DNA from: Allomesorhizobium camelthorni | Lineage (GTDB): Bacteria; Pseudomonadota; Alphaproteobacteria; Rhizobiales; Rhizobiaceae | NCBI RefSeq assembly: GCF_011045125.1 | Contig: NZ_JAAKZF010000016.1 | Location: 1 to 64,000, forward strand | Direction of reading: 5' to 3' | Length of the DNA: 64,000 nucleotides | Shown: positions 38,401-48,366 of the stretch, piece after piece | Position numbering within the stretch: the stretch's first letter is position 1 | Layout of the letters: each line of letters begins with the position of its first letter | Position numbers and translations under genes: made by a program | The notes under the pieces: model-generated | Seen by the model: only the letters and a program-made list of their open reading frames with translations | Told to the model about the DNA's origin: nothing | Databases searched by the model: none

Positions 38401-39795
38401 TTACGCGGCGCGCAGAGCCCCGGTGGAGACCCAAGCCTCCGCCTGGTCCAGCCCTGTCTCGAAGCGATCGAACAATTCGTTCAACTCGGCTTCGCTGATG
38501 ATCATCGGTGGGCAGATGGCGATGGTGTCGCCGAGCGCCCGCAGGATCGCGCCGTTTTCCTCGATCAGCTTGGACGCCTTTGGTCCGACGCCGTTTCTCG
38601 GATCGAAGGAGCGCTTCGAGGCCTTGTCGGCCACCAGTTCGGCGGCGCCGACCAAGCCGCAATAGCGCGCTTCGCCGACCAGCGGGTGCTCGCCTATCTT
38701 CTTCATCCGCCGCTCGAAAACCGGCATCAGCCTGCGCACGTGGCCGATAATATCGCGCCGCTGATAGATTTCGATCGCCTTGACACCGAGTGCGCAGGAA
38801 AGCGGGTGGCCGCCATAAGTGAAGCCGTGCGCGAAGGTGCCGAGCGTCGCCGAATGGTCGACATAGGCCTGGTAGACGTCCTCCGGCACCATCACAGCGC
38901 CGAGCGGCGCATAGGCGGAGGTCAACTGCTTGGCCGCCGAAATCGTCTTGGGGCGCATGTTCAAGGTTTGCGAGCCCCACCAGTTTCCGGTGCGGCCGAA
39001 ACCTGTGATGACCTCGTCGGCAATCAGCATGATGTCATGCTCGGCGAGCACGGCCTGGATCGCTTCGTAGTATCCCTTCGGCGGAATGACGACGCCGCCG
39101 GCGCCCATGACCGGCTCGGCGATCATCGCCGCGATCGTGTCGGGGCCCTCGCGCTCGATCAAGTCGCGCAGCGACTTGGCCATTCGGGCCGTGAATTCGG
39201 CCTCGCTCTCGCCTTCGATGCCGAACCGGTAATGGTGCGGGCAATCGGTGTGAAGCACCCGGTCGACGGGCAGATCCCAGCCATTGTGGTTCGACGGGAG
39301 CCCGGTCAGCGACGCCGCCATCACGGTCACGCCGTGATAGGCCTTGATGCGCGAGATGATCTTCTTCTTGTTCGGCCGGCCCATGGCATTGTTCATGTAC
39401 CAGGCGAGCTTGACCTGCGTGTCGTTGGCCTCCGATCCCGACGAGGTGAAGAACACTTTCGAGATGGGAACCGGCGCGATCTCCTTAAGCTTCTCGGCGA
39501 GCTCGATTGCCGGTTCGCTGCTCTTGGCGCCGAAGATATGGTAGTAGGGCAGGGTGCGCATCTGCTCGATGGCCGCCTCGATCATCTCCTCGTCGCCGAA
39601 CCCCAGGCCCGCGCACCAAAGGCCGGACATGCCTTCGATATAGCCGCGGCCCTGCGTGTCGTAGACGTAGACGCCCTTGCCCCGGCCCATCACGACGGTG
39701 CCGGTGGATTTGAGCTGATGGATGGGCGTGTAGGGGTGGAGGAGGGATTCGATGTCCCTGGTCTGGAGATTGGTCAGCGGCGGATTGTCAAGCAT
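38401..39795 (-). CDS. Class III PLP-dependent aminotransferase
   Basis: A 464-residue enzyme of the omega-amino-acid:pyruvate/aspartate aminotransferase family group. The PLP lysine is Lys289 (ISAAKQLTSAYAPLGAVMV), the cofactor aspartate is Asp260 (MLIADEVITGFGRTGN), and FFTSSGSEANDTQVKLAWY binds the phosphate. LPYYHIFGAKSSEPAIELAEKL near the N-terminus is typical of transaminases acting on beta-alanine, putrescine or taurine-like amines; the exact substrate is not decided by the sequence. It is the upstream gene of a short minus-strand pair with the DUF427 gene. Confidence 0.93.
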   Translation of the reverse strand: MLDNPPLTNLQTRDIESLLHPYTPIHQLKSTGTVVMGRGKGVYVYDTQGRGYIEGMSGLWCAGLGFGDEEMIEAAIEQMRTLPYYHIFGAKSSEPAIELAEKLKEIAPVPISKVFFTSSGSEANDTQVKLAWYMNNAMGRPNKKKIISRIKAYHGVTVMAASLTGLPSNHNGWDLPVDRVLHTDCPHHYRFGIEGESEAEFTARMAKSLRDLIEREGPDTIAAMIAEPVMGAGGVVIPPKGYYEAIQAVLAEHDIMLIADEVITGFGRTGNWWGSQTLNMRPKTISAAKQLTSAYAPLGAVMVPEDVYQAYVDHSATLGTFAHGFTYGGHPLSCALGVKAIEIYQRRDIIGHVRRLMPVFERRMKKIGEHPLVGEARYCGLVGAAELVADKASKRSFDPRNGVGPKASKLIEENGAILRALGDTIAICPPMIISEAELNELFDRFETGLDQAEAWVSTGALRAA

Positions 39796-39893
39796 GGACG
39801 GCTCCGGGAAAGAGGCGAAACTGCATGCTCCCTCTTATCCCGTGCGCACCTGCGCGAGAACCCCTTGTCGACTGGTCCAGCAGAGCCGTTCAA

Positions 39894-40250
39894 TCAGGCG
39901 GCGGTGGCGAAGGCTTGCGCAAGCCCGGCATAGGAGGCCGCGATACGGGCGACCGGACTTTCGCTCTTGGCCGCGGTTTCGACGCGCAGGCGGCCGCCGC
40001 CGACTGGCAGCGTGAGAACCAGAAACTGCTGGCTTCCGCCCTCGCCGATGGAGGCGGCGGCGACGTGCTGGCCGTCGTCGTCGTTGCCGAGGCGCATCTT
40101 GAACAGCATGGTGCCGTTGACGGCGTCCAGTGCCTGGCGCACGAGATATTCGAAAGTCTCGTCCGAAATGGCATCGCCGGCCGGCGCGATTTTCAGCGCG
40201 GTTTCAGTGCCTGCCTTTTCGAGATTTTCCGCTACAGCTTGCGCGTCCAT
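39894..40250 (-). CDS. Conserved hypothetical protein
   Basis: A 118-residue protein starting MDAQAVAENLEKAGTETALK. It has a likely helical N-terminal third and a strand-rich middle (GTMLFKMRLGNDDDGQHVAAASIGEGGSQQFLVLTLPVGGGRLRVET) ending in an alanine-rich helix. No signal peptide or membrane segment is seen. I do not recognise a family. The codon pattern fits a real gene on this strand, and both neighbours leave room for it. It lies upstream of the aminotransferase and is divergent from the acyl-CoA ligase. Confidence 0.7.
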   Translation of the reverse strand: MDAQAVAENLEKAGTETALKIAPAGDAISDETFEYLVRQALDAVNGTMLFKMRLGNDDDGQHVAAASIGEGGSQQFLVLTLPVGGGRLRVETAAKSESPVARIAASYAGLAQAFATAA

Positions 40251-40394
40251 GTGAGGCCTCGCTTCAATAACGCCTACAGAGCCCCCTCAACGATGGTTAA
40301 CGGCCTAAGTGGCCGGATTATGGCGCGGCGTCGCACTGGACAATCGCGCAGTTCCTTCCACAATGCCGGAAAAACAATGTACAGGGAGGAACGC

Positions 40395-42026
40395 ATGCTC
40401 GGATTGATGCAGGAATGGCCGCTGCTCTGCCACAAGATCGTTGACCATGCCGGGATACAGCACCCGAACCGCGAGATCGTTTCGCGCTCGGTCGAAGGGC
40501 CGATCGTACGCACCAGCTACGCGGAAGTGCGCAAGCGGGCGCTGCGCGTCGCCCAGCGCCTCGAGCGCGACGGCTTCGGGCTCGGCGACCGCATCGCCAC
40601 ACTTGCCTGGAACACGGCGCGCCACATCGAGGCCTGGTACGGCATCATGGGCATCGGGGCGATCTATCACACGCTGAACCCGCGGCTTTTCCCCGAGCAG
40701 ATCGCCTGGATCATGAACCATGCCGAGGACAAGGCGCTGTTCGTGGACCTCACCTTCGTGCCCTTGGTCGAGAAGATCGCTGCTTCCCTGCCGTCTCTTA
40801 AGAAGGTGATCGTGCTGACTGACGCAGCCCATATGCCGGCGACCACGTTGCCGAACGCCGTCGCCTACGAGGACTGGCTGGCAGAGGCCGACGGCGACTT
40901 CGCCTGGCGCAGCTTCGACGAGAATACCGCCGCCGGCATGTGCTACACCTCGGGCACCACCGGCGAACCGAAGGGCGTGCTCTACAGCCATCGCTCCAAT
41001 GTCCTGCACGCCATGATCGCCTGCATGCCCGACGCCATGGGCATATCGAGCCGCGATGTGATCCTGCCCGTCGTGCCCATGTTCCACGCCAATGCATGGG
41101 GCCTTGGCCAGAGCGCGCCGATGATCGGCGCCAAGCTGGTGATGCCAGGCGGCCGCATGGACGGCGCGTCGATCTACGAACTGCTCGACACCGAGAAGGT
41201 GACTTTCACCGCCGCCGTGCCGACCGTCTGGCTGATGCTGCTCCAGCATCTGGAGGAGACAGGCAAGAAACTGCCGCATCTGAAGAAGGTGGTCATCGGC
41301 GGTTCGGCCTGTCCGCGAGCCATGACCAAGAAGTTCCAGGAGGATTACGACGTCCAGGTCTGCCACGCCTGGGGCATGACCGAGATGTCGCCGCTCGGAA
41401 CTCTAGGCACCATCAAGCCGGAATACACCGAATTGCGGGGCGAAGAGCGCCTGACCATCCAGGAAAAGCAAGGCCATCCGCCGTTTGGCGTCGAGATGAA
41501 GGTGACAGACGACGAGAACCGCGAGCACCCTTGGGACGGCAAGACATTCGGCCGGCTGAAGGTGCGCGGCCCGGCCGTGGCGCGCGCCTATTATGGCGGG
41601 GCAGGCCAGGAGCAGTTCGATGAAGAGGGCTGGTTCGACACAGGCGATGTCGCCCATATCGACGCTAACGGTTACATGCAGATCACCGATCGCGCCAAGG
41701 ACGTCATCAAATCGGGCGGCGAGTGGATCTCGACCATCGATCTCGAAAACCTGGCGGTGGGGCATCCGGATGTCGCCGAAGCGGCGGTGATCGGCGTAAA
41801 GCATTCCAAGTGGGGCGAGCGCCCTCTGCTGGTGGTCGTCCGCAAACCCGGCAGGGAGCCGGGCAGATCCGACATACTGGGCTTCATGCAAGGAAAGGTC
41901 GCGAAGTGGTGGATGCCGGACGACGTGGCCTTCGTCCAGGAGATACCGCACACCGCGACCGGGAAGGTCCAGAAGACGACCCTGCGCGACCAGTTCCGGG
42001 ATTACCGCCTGCCGACGGAACCTTGA
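40395..42026 (+). CDS. Long-chain fatty acid--CoA ligase family protein
   Basis: A 543-residue AMP-forming acyl-CoA synthetase. The P-loop-like [18 protein letters not shown] is near residues 183-200, the acyl/adenylate motif is [15 protein letters not shown], and the C-terminal hinge [20 protein letters not shown] and lysine loop [16 protein letters not shown] are complete. The sequence is of the medium/long-chain ligase group that also contains DmdB, so methylmercaptopropionate or medium-chain acids are possible substrates. GGGAGGA at 40384-40390 is the ribosome binding site for ATG 40395; an ATG at 40377 lies before that site. Confidence 0.93.
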   Translation: MLGLMQEWPLLCHKIVDHAGIQHPNREIVSRSVEGPIVRTSYAEVRKRALRVAQRLERDGFGLGDRIATLAWNTARHIEAWYGIMGIGAIYHTLNPRLFPEQIAWIMNHAEDKALFVDLTFVPLVEKIAASLPSLKKVIVLTDAAHMPATTLPNAVAYEDWLAEADGDFAWRSFDENTAAGMCYTSGTTGEPKGVLYSHRSNVLHAMIACMPDAMGISSRDVILPVVPMFHANAWGLGQSAPMIGAKLVMPGGRMDGASIYELLDTEKVTFTAAVPTVWLMLLQHLEETGKKLPHLKKVVIGGSACPRAMTKKFQEDYDVQVCHAWGMTEMSPLGTLGTIKPEYTELRGEERLTIQEKQGHPPFGVEMKVTDDENREHPWDGKTFGRLKVRGPAVARAYYGGAGQEQFDEEGWFDTGDVAHIDANGYMQITDRAKDVIKSGGEWISTIDLENLAVGHPDVAEAAVIGVKHSKWGERPLLVVVRKPGREPGRSDILGFMQGKVAKWWMPDDVAFVQEIPHTATGKVQKTTLRDQFRDYRLPTEP

Positions 42027-42097
42027 TGCGAAAGCATTTGCGCTGCCCGGGAAAAACGCCCTAGTAGCGGCTTCTGTTCGGCAGGCGACGGAGATCG

Positions 42098-42889
42098 ATG
42101 GCGGCATATCTGGAACAGCGAACGACGCAGGCCGCGGGATGGTCACGCACCCTGGCTGTGTTCTCGGCCGTGCTGTTCATTACAGCCGGCCTGGCGCATC
42201 GCTACGGGCTCATCCCCACGCCTCCCTTCCTGTCCGTGCTGTCGATCGTCGCCGCGCTGGCGGTGGGATCGCTTGCGCTGGCCGCCTACGCGTTTACGCG
42301 ATTCTGGTATCATGGCGATCTCGGCGGCCGCGACCTGTTGGTCGGTGGACTTGTTTCGCTCGCAGTGCTCGCGCCGTTTCTGGTGACTGGCTACAGGGCA
42401 TTCGTTTATCCGCAACTCAATGATATTTCGACCGACCTCATCGCGCCGCCCATGCTGGTGGCCGCCGTGATCTCGCGCGGCCTCGACACCAACGAACTTA
42501 CCCGCTTTTCCGCCGAGCATCGCAAGCTGCAGACCGAAAACTATCCCGAAGTGATCGGCAGGCGCTACGAAATGCCCATCGATCGTGCGGCCGAGATCGT
42601 CGAAACACTGCTTGTGCGCCAGGGCTGGACAGTCGCGACCTCGCGTCCGGCCTTCGTTGGTCAAAGCGAGATGACCATCGAAGCGCTCGCCCACACCCCC
42701 TTGCTCGGCTTTCCCGTAGATGTCGCGGTGCGGCTGACCGACGAGGGGACCTCGACCTATGTCGACATGCGTTCGGTCTCTCGCTACGGCCGGCATGATC
42801 TAGGCGACAATGCCGCCCGGATAATCGCTTTCCTTGGAGAGCTCGACGCCGAAATGGCCGTGCAGGCAGGCGCTGCCTCCGCAGAGTAG
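42098..42889 (+). CDS. DUF1499 domain-containing membrane protein
   Basis: A 263-residue protein with three hydrophobic segments in its first 110 residues (about 18-35, 43-65 and 80-100) followed by a soluble DUF1499 domain: QLNDISTDLIAPP, YPEVIGRRYEMPIDRAAEIVETLL, GFPVDVAVRLTDEGTSTYVDMRSVSRYGRHDLGDNAARI. The family is frequent in proteobacteria and plants and has no known function. It follows the acyl-CoA ligase by 71 bases on the same strand and ends 14 bases from the convergent MBL gene. Confidence 0.9.
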   Translation: MAAYLEQRTTQAAGWSRTLAVFSAVLFITAGLAHRYGLIPTPPFLSVLSIVAALAVGSLALAAYAFTRFWYHGDLGGRDLLVGGLVSLAVLAPFLVTGYRAFVYPQLNDISTDLIAPPMLVAAVISRGLDTNELTRFSAEHRKLQTENYPEVIGRRYEMPIDRAAEIVETLLVRQGWTVATSRPAFVGQSEMTIEALAHTPLLGFPVDVAVRLTDEGTSTYVDMRSVSRYGRHDLGDNAARIIAFLGELDAEMAVQAGAASAE

Positions 42890-42903
42890 AATTCAGCAGG
42901 CGT

Positions 42904-43809
42904 TCAGGCGGGAGCGAAGACGCCGTCGATTGATGGGGCACCGTCGGTCGCCGCCACGCCGCGCGTCACCAGATCCTCAAGATGCGCCAGAACCGACAGG
43001 CCTGCCGCGCCGTGCAGCCGTGGATCGGTGTCGCGGTAAATTGCCTTCACGAGATCGGATATGGTGCGGTCGCCTTGGCCGAGGCGTTCGATGATCGCCC
43101 GCTCGCGCATCTTGCGGTGCGTCTTCAGTCCGCGCATGAAGGCGCGGGGCTTCCTGACCGGCCCGCCATGTCCGGGCAGAAGAACCCGATCGTCCCGCTC
43201 CAGCAGCCGGTCCAGCGAGGCCATGTAGTCGGCCATCGCGCCGTCTGGCGGCGCAACGATCGAGGTTGCCCACGCCATCACGTGGTCGGCCGAAAACAGA
43301 ATGCCGGTTCCTTCCAGCGCGAAGACGGCATGATTGGCGGTGTGGCCGGGCGTCAGGATGGTCCGGATCGCCCAGCCGTCGCCGGCCGTCACCGAATTGT
43401 CCTGCAATGACAGGTCTGGCGCGAAGTCGGTATCGGCGCTGGCGTCCAGCGGGTTGATCTCGCCGATGCGCAGGGGCCGCGCCGGGCGGTGCGGCCCCTC
43501 GGCGGCGATGATCGCTCCAGTCTCGCGTGCAAGCCGGGAAGCAAGCGGCGAGTGATCGCGATGGGTGTGGCTGACGAAGATGTGGCTGACTGGCCGCCGT
43601 CCGATCGCCTGCAGCAGGGCCGAATAATGCGCTTCGTCTTCCGGACCGGGATCGATGATTGCGAGTGTATCGCGGCCAACAATATAGCTGTTTGTGCCGT
43701 GAAAGGTGAACGGGCCGGGATTGTTGACCGTCAAACGCAAGACCCCGGGGGCAAGCTCGATCGCCTCGCCGTATGCCGGATCGAATTGCGTGTCGAAGTC
43801 CAGAGCCAT
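42904..43809 (-). CDS. MBL-fold metallo-hydrolase
   Basis: A 301-residue metallo-beta-lactamase-fold hydrolase of the glyoxalase II/LACTB2-like group. The metal motif is HTHRDH at residues 81-86 (IFVSHTHRDHSPL), followed by LTPGHTANHAVFAL and FSADHVMAW and a C-terminal LPGHGGPV. LACTB2-like members act as endoribonucleases, others as thioesterases; the reaction here is not fixed. A winged-helix-like C-terminal part (LHGAAGLSVLAHLEDLVTRGVAA) is typical of this group. The start MALDFDTQFDPAYGE is set by family alignment; the frame is open further upstream. Confidence 0.92.
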   Translation of the reverse strand: MALDFDTQFDPAYGEAIELAPGVLRLTVNNPGPFTFHGTNSYIVGRDTLAIIDPGPEDEAHYSALLQAIGRRPVSHIFVSHTHRDHSPLASRLARETGAIIAAEGPHRPARPLRIGEINPLDASADTDFAPDLSLQDNSVTAGDGWAIRTILTPGHTANHAVFALEGTGILFSADHVMAWATSIVAPPDGAMADYMASLDRLLERDDRVLLPGHGGPVRKPRAFMRGLKTHRKMRERAIIERLGQGDRTISDLVKAIYRDTDPRLHGAAGLSVLAHLEDLVTRGVAATDGAPSIDGVFAPA

Positions 43810-43920
43810 GTTCGAGCCTGCGGTGTGAAACCCGTAAAATTGTTTGCCGCTTAGCATGGAAGCCAATATACGGAAACCCAACCGGCGTTCGCTCGGCCTC
43901 AACCGAAAATGGGGAAAACC

Positions 43921-44514
43921 ATGGCAACTGCACTTTCCGCCCGCCCGCTCGTTTCGCTTGCATTGCCCGAAAGCGGCGCCTGGCGACTGGTAGGCCAATG
44001 CGCCTTGGCGATTGCCGGAACTCTCCTGCTGACGCTTTCAGCCAAGACAAAGGTCGTGCTCGGCCCCGTCGACATGTCGCTCCAGACGCTGGCCGTGTTC
44101 TTGATTGCGGCCGCGTTCGGCATGCGGCTGGCCGTCGCGACGCTGCTTCTTTATATGGCGCAGGGCGCGATGGGCTTGCCGGTGTTCCAGGGCACGCCGG
44201 AAAAGGGCATCGGCATCGCCTATATGCTCGGCTCGACCGGCGGCTATCTTGCCGGCTTCGTCGTCATGGCCGCTATCGTCGGCTGGGCGGCCGACCGCGG
44301 CTGGGACCGCAATCCGTTCAAGCTGTTCGGCGCGATGATGACCGCCGAAGTCGTCATGATGGCCATGGGCTTTGCCTGGTTGGCAATGCTGATCGGCGTC
44401 GAAAAATCCTGGCAGTTCGGTGTCGTGCCGTTCATCATTCCCGACTTGATCAAGGTGGCGCTGGCTTCCGCGCTGGTGCCTGCGATCTGGTCGCTGCTGC
44501 CCAGGCAACGCTGA
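43921..44514 (+). CDS. bioY: Biotin transporter BioY
   Basis: A 197-residue integral membrane protein with six predicted helices, the substrate-binding S component of the biotin ECF transporter. Motifs are GPVDMSLQTLAVFLIAAAFG, GAMGLPVF and LGSTGGYLAGFV. bioM and bioN are not adjacent; solitary BioY proteins occur and may use a shared energising module or act alone. GGGGA five bases before 43921 favours that start over 43909. No BioR-type TTATMKATAA palindrome is seen upstream. Confidence 0.95.
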   Translation: MATALSARPLVSLALPESGAWRLVGQCALAIAGTLLLTLSAKTKVVLGPVDMSLQTLAVFLIAAAFGMRLAVATLLLYMAQGAMGLPVFQGTPEKGIGIAYMLGSTGGYLAGFVVMAAIVGWAADRGWDRNPFKLFGAMMTAEVVMMAMGFAWLAMLIGVEKSWQFGVVPFIIPDLIKVALASALVPAIWSLLPRQR

Positions 44515-44557
44515 GCGAAAACGACTTAGTTCAGCCATACTCCTTTGACACCCCGGA

Positions 44558-44570
44558 GGAATGGCATTCC
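44558..44570. promoter_or_regulatory. 13-bp palindrome between bioY and cysD
   Basis: GGAATG-G-CATTCC is a perfect 6-bp inverted repeat with a one-base centre, 155 bases before the cysD start. It may be an operator of the sulfate-activation genes. The rest of the 210-base gap shows nothing further. Confidence 0.3.
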
Positions 44571-44724
44571 ACCAGCATCGCACATCGCGCAAGTTCCGGC
44601 CGGGGATTGCCGCGAATTTGGTAGCGTTCTCCTTGAGAAGCCGGCCGCTTGTGGGAAAATCGCGCCAAATCCAGTATTTTGCCGCCGCGCCGCATCTGGC
44701 GGGCGACGCTCACAAGGCGCTCTC

Positions 44725-45630
44725 ATGCTTGCCAAGCTTTCTCATCTCGACCGGTTGGAGGCCGAGGCCATTCATATTTTTCGCGAGGTGGCCGCGACCT
44801 TTGCCAAACCGGTGATGCTCTATTCGGTGGGCAAGGATTCGTCGGTGCTGCTGCATCTGGCGATGAAGGCGTTCTATCCGGCCAAGCCGCCATTTCCTTT
44901 TCTTCACGTCGACACGACCTGGAAGTTTCGCGAGATGATCGAGTTTCGCGACTCCATGGCCGAGAAACTGGGCTTCGACCTTCTCGTCCATGTCAACGAA
45001 GACGGCGTGCGCGACGGCATCAATCCCTTCGACCACGGCTCGAATACCCACACCCATGTCATGAAGACGGTGGGCCTGCGCCAGGCGCTCGACAAATACG
45101 GTTTTGACGCGGCCTTTGGCGGCGCCCGCCGCGACGAGGAAAAGTCGCGCGCCAAGGAGCGCATCTTCTCGTTCCGAAACGCGCAGCATGTCTGGGATCC
45201 CAAGAACCAGCGCCCGGAGATGTGGAAGATCTACAACACCCGGATTTCGCCGGGTGAATCGATCCGCGTCTTCCCGCTGTCCAACTGGACCGAGCTCGAC
45301 ATCTGGCAATACATATTGCGCGAGGACATCCCGATCGTGCCGCTTTATTTCGCCAAGAAGCGGCCGGTGGTCGAGCGCGACGGCATGCTGATCATGCGCG
45401 ACGACGACCGCATGAAGCTCCGGCCCGACGAGGTCATCGAGAACCGTCTGGTCCGTTTCAGGACGCTCGGCTGCTACCCGCTGACGGGGGCGATCGATTC
45501 CGACGCCGACGCTCTCGAAAGCATCGTCAATGAGATGCTGATCGCCCGAACCTCGGAACGCCAGGGCCGGCTGATCGACCGGGACGAGGCCGGCTCGATG
45601 GAAAAGAAGAAGCGCGAAGGGTATTTCTGA
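44725..45630 (+). CDS. cysD: Sulfate adenylyltransferase subunit 2
   Basis: The catalytic subunit (301 residues) of ATP sulfurylase, forming adenosine-5'-phosphosulfate (APS) from sulfate and ATP with CysN. It is a PP-loop ATP pyrophosphatase with the loop [16 protein letters not shown] (about residues 33-48) and the family motifs [32 protein letters not shown] and [14 protein letters not shown]-like [14 protein letters not shown]. The start [18 protein letters not shown] matches relatives; the longer open frame upstream is unlikely to be coding. It is two bases before cysNC. Confidence 0.96.
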   Translation: MLAKLSHLDRLEAEAIHIFREVAATFAKPVMLYSVGKDSSVLLHLAMKAFYPAKPPFPFLHVDTTWKFREMIEFRDSMAEKLGFDLLVHVNEDGVRDGINPFDHGSNTHTHVMKTVGLRQALDKYGFDAAFGGARRDEEKSRAKERIFSFRNAQHVWDPKNQRPEMWKIYNTRISPGESIRVFPLSNWTELDIWQYILREDIPIVPLYFAKKRPVVERDGMLIMRDDDRMKLRPDEVIENRLVRFRTLGCYPLTGAIDSDADALESIVNEMLIARTSERQGRLIDRDEAGSMEKKKREGYF

Positions 45631-45632
45631 GA

Positions 45633-47564
45633 ATGCGCCGCATACTGGCAGAAAACCTCGTTGCGGCGGATACCGTTCGCGAGTTCATCGCCGACCAGGA
45701 ACAGAAGTCGCTGCTGCGCTTCCTGACGTGCGGTTCGGTCGACGACGGCAAGTCGACGCTGATCGGACGCTTGCTGTCCGACACCAAGCAGATTTTCGAG
45801 GATCAGCTCGCCACGCTTGAGCGCGATTCGAAGAAGCACGGCACGACCGGCGACGACATCGATTTCGCTTTGCTGGTGGACGGGCTGGAAGCCGAGCGCG
45901 AGCAGGGCATCACGATCGACGTCGCCTACCGGTTCTTCGCCACGCCCAAGCGAAAATTCATCGTGGCCGACACGCCCGGACACGAACAATATACCCGCAA
46001 TATGGCCACGGGCGCCTCGACCGCCGATCTGGCGATTGTGCTGGTCGACGCCAGGCAGGGCGTGCTGCGCCAGACGCGCCGCCATTCGATCATCGCTTCG
46101 CTTCTCGGCATCCGCCACGTGGTGCTTGCGGTCAACAAGATCGATCTGGTCGGCTTCGACAGCGACGTGTTTGCCAGGATCGTCGCCGACTACACGGAGT
46201 TCGCCAAGGATCTCGGCTTTTTGTCCATCGTGCCGATCCCGATGTCGGCTCGCTTCGGCGACAACGTCTCCCGCCGCTCTGCGCAGACCGGTTGGTATGC
46301 CGGCCCGACCCTCATCGACCACCTCGAAACGGTGGCGGTCGACGAAGCGAGCGAACAGCCGCTCCGGTTTCCCGTGCAGTATGTGAACCGGCCGAATCTC
46401 GATTTCCGCGGCTTCGCGGGAACGGTCGCTTCGGGTTCGGTCGCGGAGGGCGACGTAGTCGTTGTCGCGAAGTCCGGCAAGCAATCGCGCGTCAAGCGCA
46501 TCGTCGCGCAGGGCGGCGATCTCGAACGGGCAGTGGAGGGGCAGGCGGTCACCATCGTCCTGGAAGACGAGGTCGAAGTCTCGCGCGGCAACCTGCTGGT
46601 CGCGCCCGAAGCACGGCCGCAGATCGCCGATCAGTTCGCGGCCAACCTGGTCTGGTTCGACGAGCAGGCGCTTCTGCCGGGCCGCTCCTACATATTGCGC
46701 ACCGAAACCGACCAGGCGAACGCGACCGTTTCGGATTTAAAATACCGCGTCAATGTCAACGACTTCGCGCAGGAGGCTGCGAAATCGCTGGCGATGAACG
46801 AGGTCGGCGTCGTCAACATCTCGGCGCAGTCGCCGATCGCCTTCGACAGCTTCGCTGAAAACCGCACCACCGGCGCGTTCATCCTCATCGACCGCATCAC
46901 CAATGCGACGGTCGGGGCCGGCATGATTCTGCATGGGCTGCGCCGCGCCGACAACATCCACTGGCAGTCGCTGGAGGTGACGAAGAGCGCCCGCGCCGCG
47001 GCCAAGAACCAGAAGCCGGGGGTCCTCTGGTTCACCGGGCTTTCGGGTTCGGGCAAGTCGACCATTGCTAATCTGCTCGAAAAGAAGCTGCATGCGAGCG
47101 GCCGCCACACCTACATTCTCGACGGCGACAATGTCCGCCACGGGCTGAACCGCGATCTCGGCTTCACGGACGAGGACCGTGTCGAAAACATCCGCCGCGT
47201 CGCCGAAGTGGCGCGGCTGATGGTGGACGCCGGCCTGATGGTGATCGTCTCCTTCATCTCGCCGTTTCGCGCCGAGCGCCGCATGGCGCGGGAGATGATG
47301 GGCGAGGGCGAGTTCATGGAGGTGTTCGTCGACACGCCTTTCGAGGAATGCGCCGCGCGCGATCCGAAAGGGCTTTATGCGAAGGCGCTCGGCGGCGAGA
47401 TCAAGAACTTCACCGGGCTAGATTCTCCTTACGAGCGACCGGAAAATCCGGAAATTCACCTTCAGACGCTCGGCAAGTCTCCGGAAGAGATGGTAGAGAT
47501 ACTCGAAAGCTGGCTGAGCGAGCGCGATATTGCAGATCAACAATACGACGGCGGCGGCATCTGA
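45633..47564 (+). CDS. cysNC: Bifunctional sulfate adenylyltransferase subunit 1/adenylylsulfate kinase
   Basis: A 643-residue fusion (NodQ-like). Residues 1-450 are the CysN GTPase with GSVDDGKST (34-42), DTPGHEQY and NKIDL, which drives ATP sulfurylase. Residues about 455-640 are APS kinase (CysC) with P-loop GLSGSGKST (about 469-477), [10 protein letters not shown] and the active serine in [10 protein letters not shown], forming PAPS. Rhizobia use such fusions for cysteine synthesis and for sulfated surface sugars or Nod factors. It starts two bases after cysD and is followed by cysQ within 10 bases. Confidence 0.96.
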   Translation: MRRILAENLVAADTVREFIADQEQKSLLRFLTCGSVDDGKSTLIGRLLSDTKQIFEDQLATLERDSKKHGTTGDDIDFALLVDGLEAEREQGITIDVAYRFFATPKRKFIVADTPGHEQYTRNMATGASTADLAIVLVDARQGVLRQTRRHSIIASLLGIRHVVLAVNKIDLVGFDSDVFARIVADYTEFAKDLGFLSIVPIPMSARFGDNVSRRSAQTGWYAGPTLIDHLETVAVDEASEQPLRFPVQYVNRPNLDFRGFAGTVASGSVAEGDVVVVAKSGKQSRVKRIVAQGGDLERAVEGQAVTIVLEDEVEVSRGNLLVAPEARPQIADQFAANLVWFDEQALLPGRSYILRTETDQANATVSDLKYRVNVNDFAQEAAKSLAMNEVGVVNISAQSPIAFDSFAENRTTGAFILIDRITNATVGAGMILHGLRRADNIHWQSLEVTKSARAAAKNQKPGVLWFTGLSGSGKSTIANLLEKKLHASGRHTYILDGDNVRHGLNRDLGFTDEDRVENIRRVAEVARLMVDAGLMVIVSFISPFRAERRMAREMMGEGEFMEVFVDTPFEECAARDPKGLYAKALGGEIKNFTGLDSPYERPENPEIHLQTLGKSPEEMVEILESWLSERDIADQQYDGGGI

Positions 47565-47574
47565 CGACGAGGCG

Positions 47575-48354
47575 ATGCTGGCGCACTTCGAGCGCCTGGC
47601 GCTTGCGGCCGGGCGTTTGGTCATGGACGTGTTCCATGCCGGCATATCGGTCGAACACAAGCTTGACGCCTCGCCGGTGACGGTGGCGGACCGGGCGAGC
47701 GAAGAGCTCATCCTTGCGGGCCTGCGCGCAGAATACCCGGACATCCCTTGCGTGGCGGAAGAGGAGGCCGCCGAGGGACTTGCGCCGCGTGATCCCGGGC
47801 AGACGTTCTTCCTGATCGACCCGCTCGACGGGACGAAGGAATTCGTCAACCGCAACAGCGACTTCACGGTCAATATCGCGCTCGTCCGACAAGGCGCTCC
47901 GGAAATCGGCGTCGTCTATGCGCCGTGCAGCGGACGATTCTTTTCCGGCCGGCCGGGCAGGGCGGAATCGATCGAGGTCTCGCCGGAGTACGACATTGTC
48001 GGGCGCCGCAGGATTTTCGTGCGCGAGGGCAGGACGCCGCTGACCATCGTTGCCAGCCGCTCGCATCGCACGCCCGAGACCGACGAGTTCATAAGAGGCA
48101 TCGAGGCGGCGGAGATCGTTTCGGTCGGATCGTCGCTGAAATTCTGCCTGATCGCCGGCGGCGAAGCGGATGTCTATCCGCGTTTCGGCCGCACGATGGA
48201 GTGGGACACGGCGGCCGGCGACGCGATTTTGCGCGCGGCAGGCGGCATGACCTGCACCACCGATGGCAGGCCGCTGGCCTACGGGAAGCGCAGCCAGCCG
48301 GGTGAGGCCGACTACGCCAATCCGTCCTTCATCGCCAGCGGCAGCATTTCATAG
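47575..48354 (+). CDS. cysQ: 3'(2'),5'-bisphosphate nucleotidase CysQ
   Basis: A 259-residue inositol-monophosphatase-fold enzyme that removes the 3' phosphate from PAP/PAPS and so keeps the sulfation pathway free of PAP. Metal ligands are in CVAEEEAAEG, DPLDGTKEF (residues 82-90) and the C-terminal EWDTAAGDAIL. ATG 47575 with GAGG before it gives the normal family start; a TTG at 47530 would overlap cysNC. It completes the cysD-cysNC-cysQ operon and faces the DegT aminotransferase gene. Confidence 0.94.
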   Translation: MLAHFERLALAAGRLVMDVFHAGISVEHKLDASPVTVADRASEELILAGLRAEYPDIPCVAEEEAAEGLAPRDPGQTFFLIDPLDGTKEFVNRNSDFTVNIALVRQGAPEIGVVYAPCSGRFFSGRPGRAESIEVSPEYDIVGRRRIFVREGRTPLTIVASRSHRTPETDEFIRGIEAAEIVSVGSSLKFCLIAGGEADVYPRFGRTMEWDTAAGDAILRAAGGMTCTTDGRPLAYGKRSQPGEADYANPSFIASGSIS

Positions 48355-48366
48355 GCCGTTGGCTGG

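Noticed and set aside
43810-43920. A BioR operator before bioY.
   Set aside because: No TTATMKATAA-like palindrome occurs in this interval.
44515-44724. A SAM-type riboswitch before cysD.
   Set aside because: I could not trace a conserved SAM-II pseudoknot, and cysD is not its usual target.
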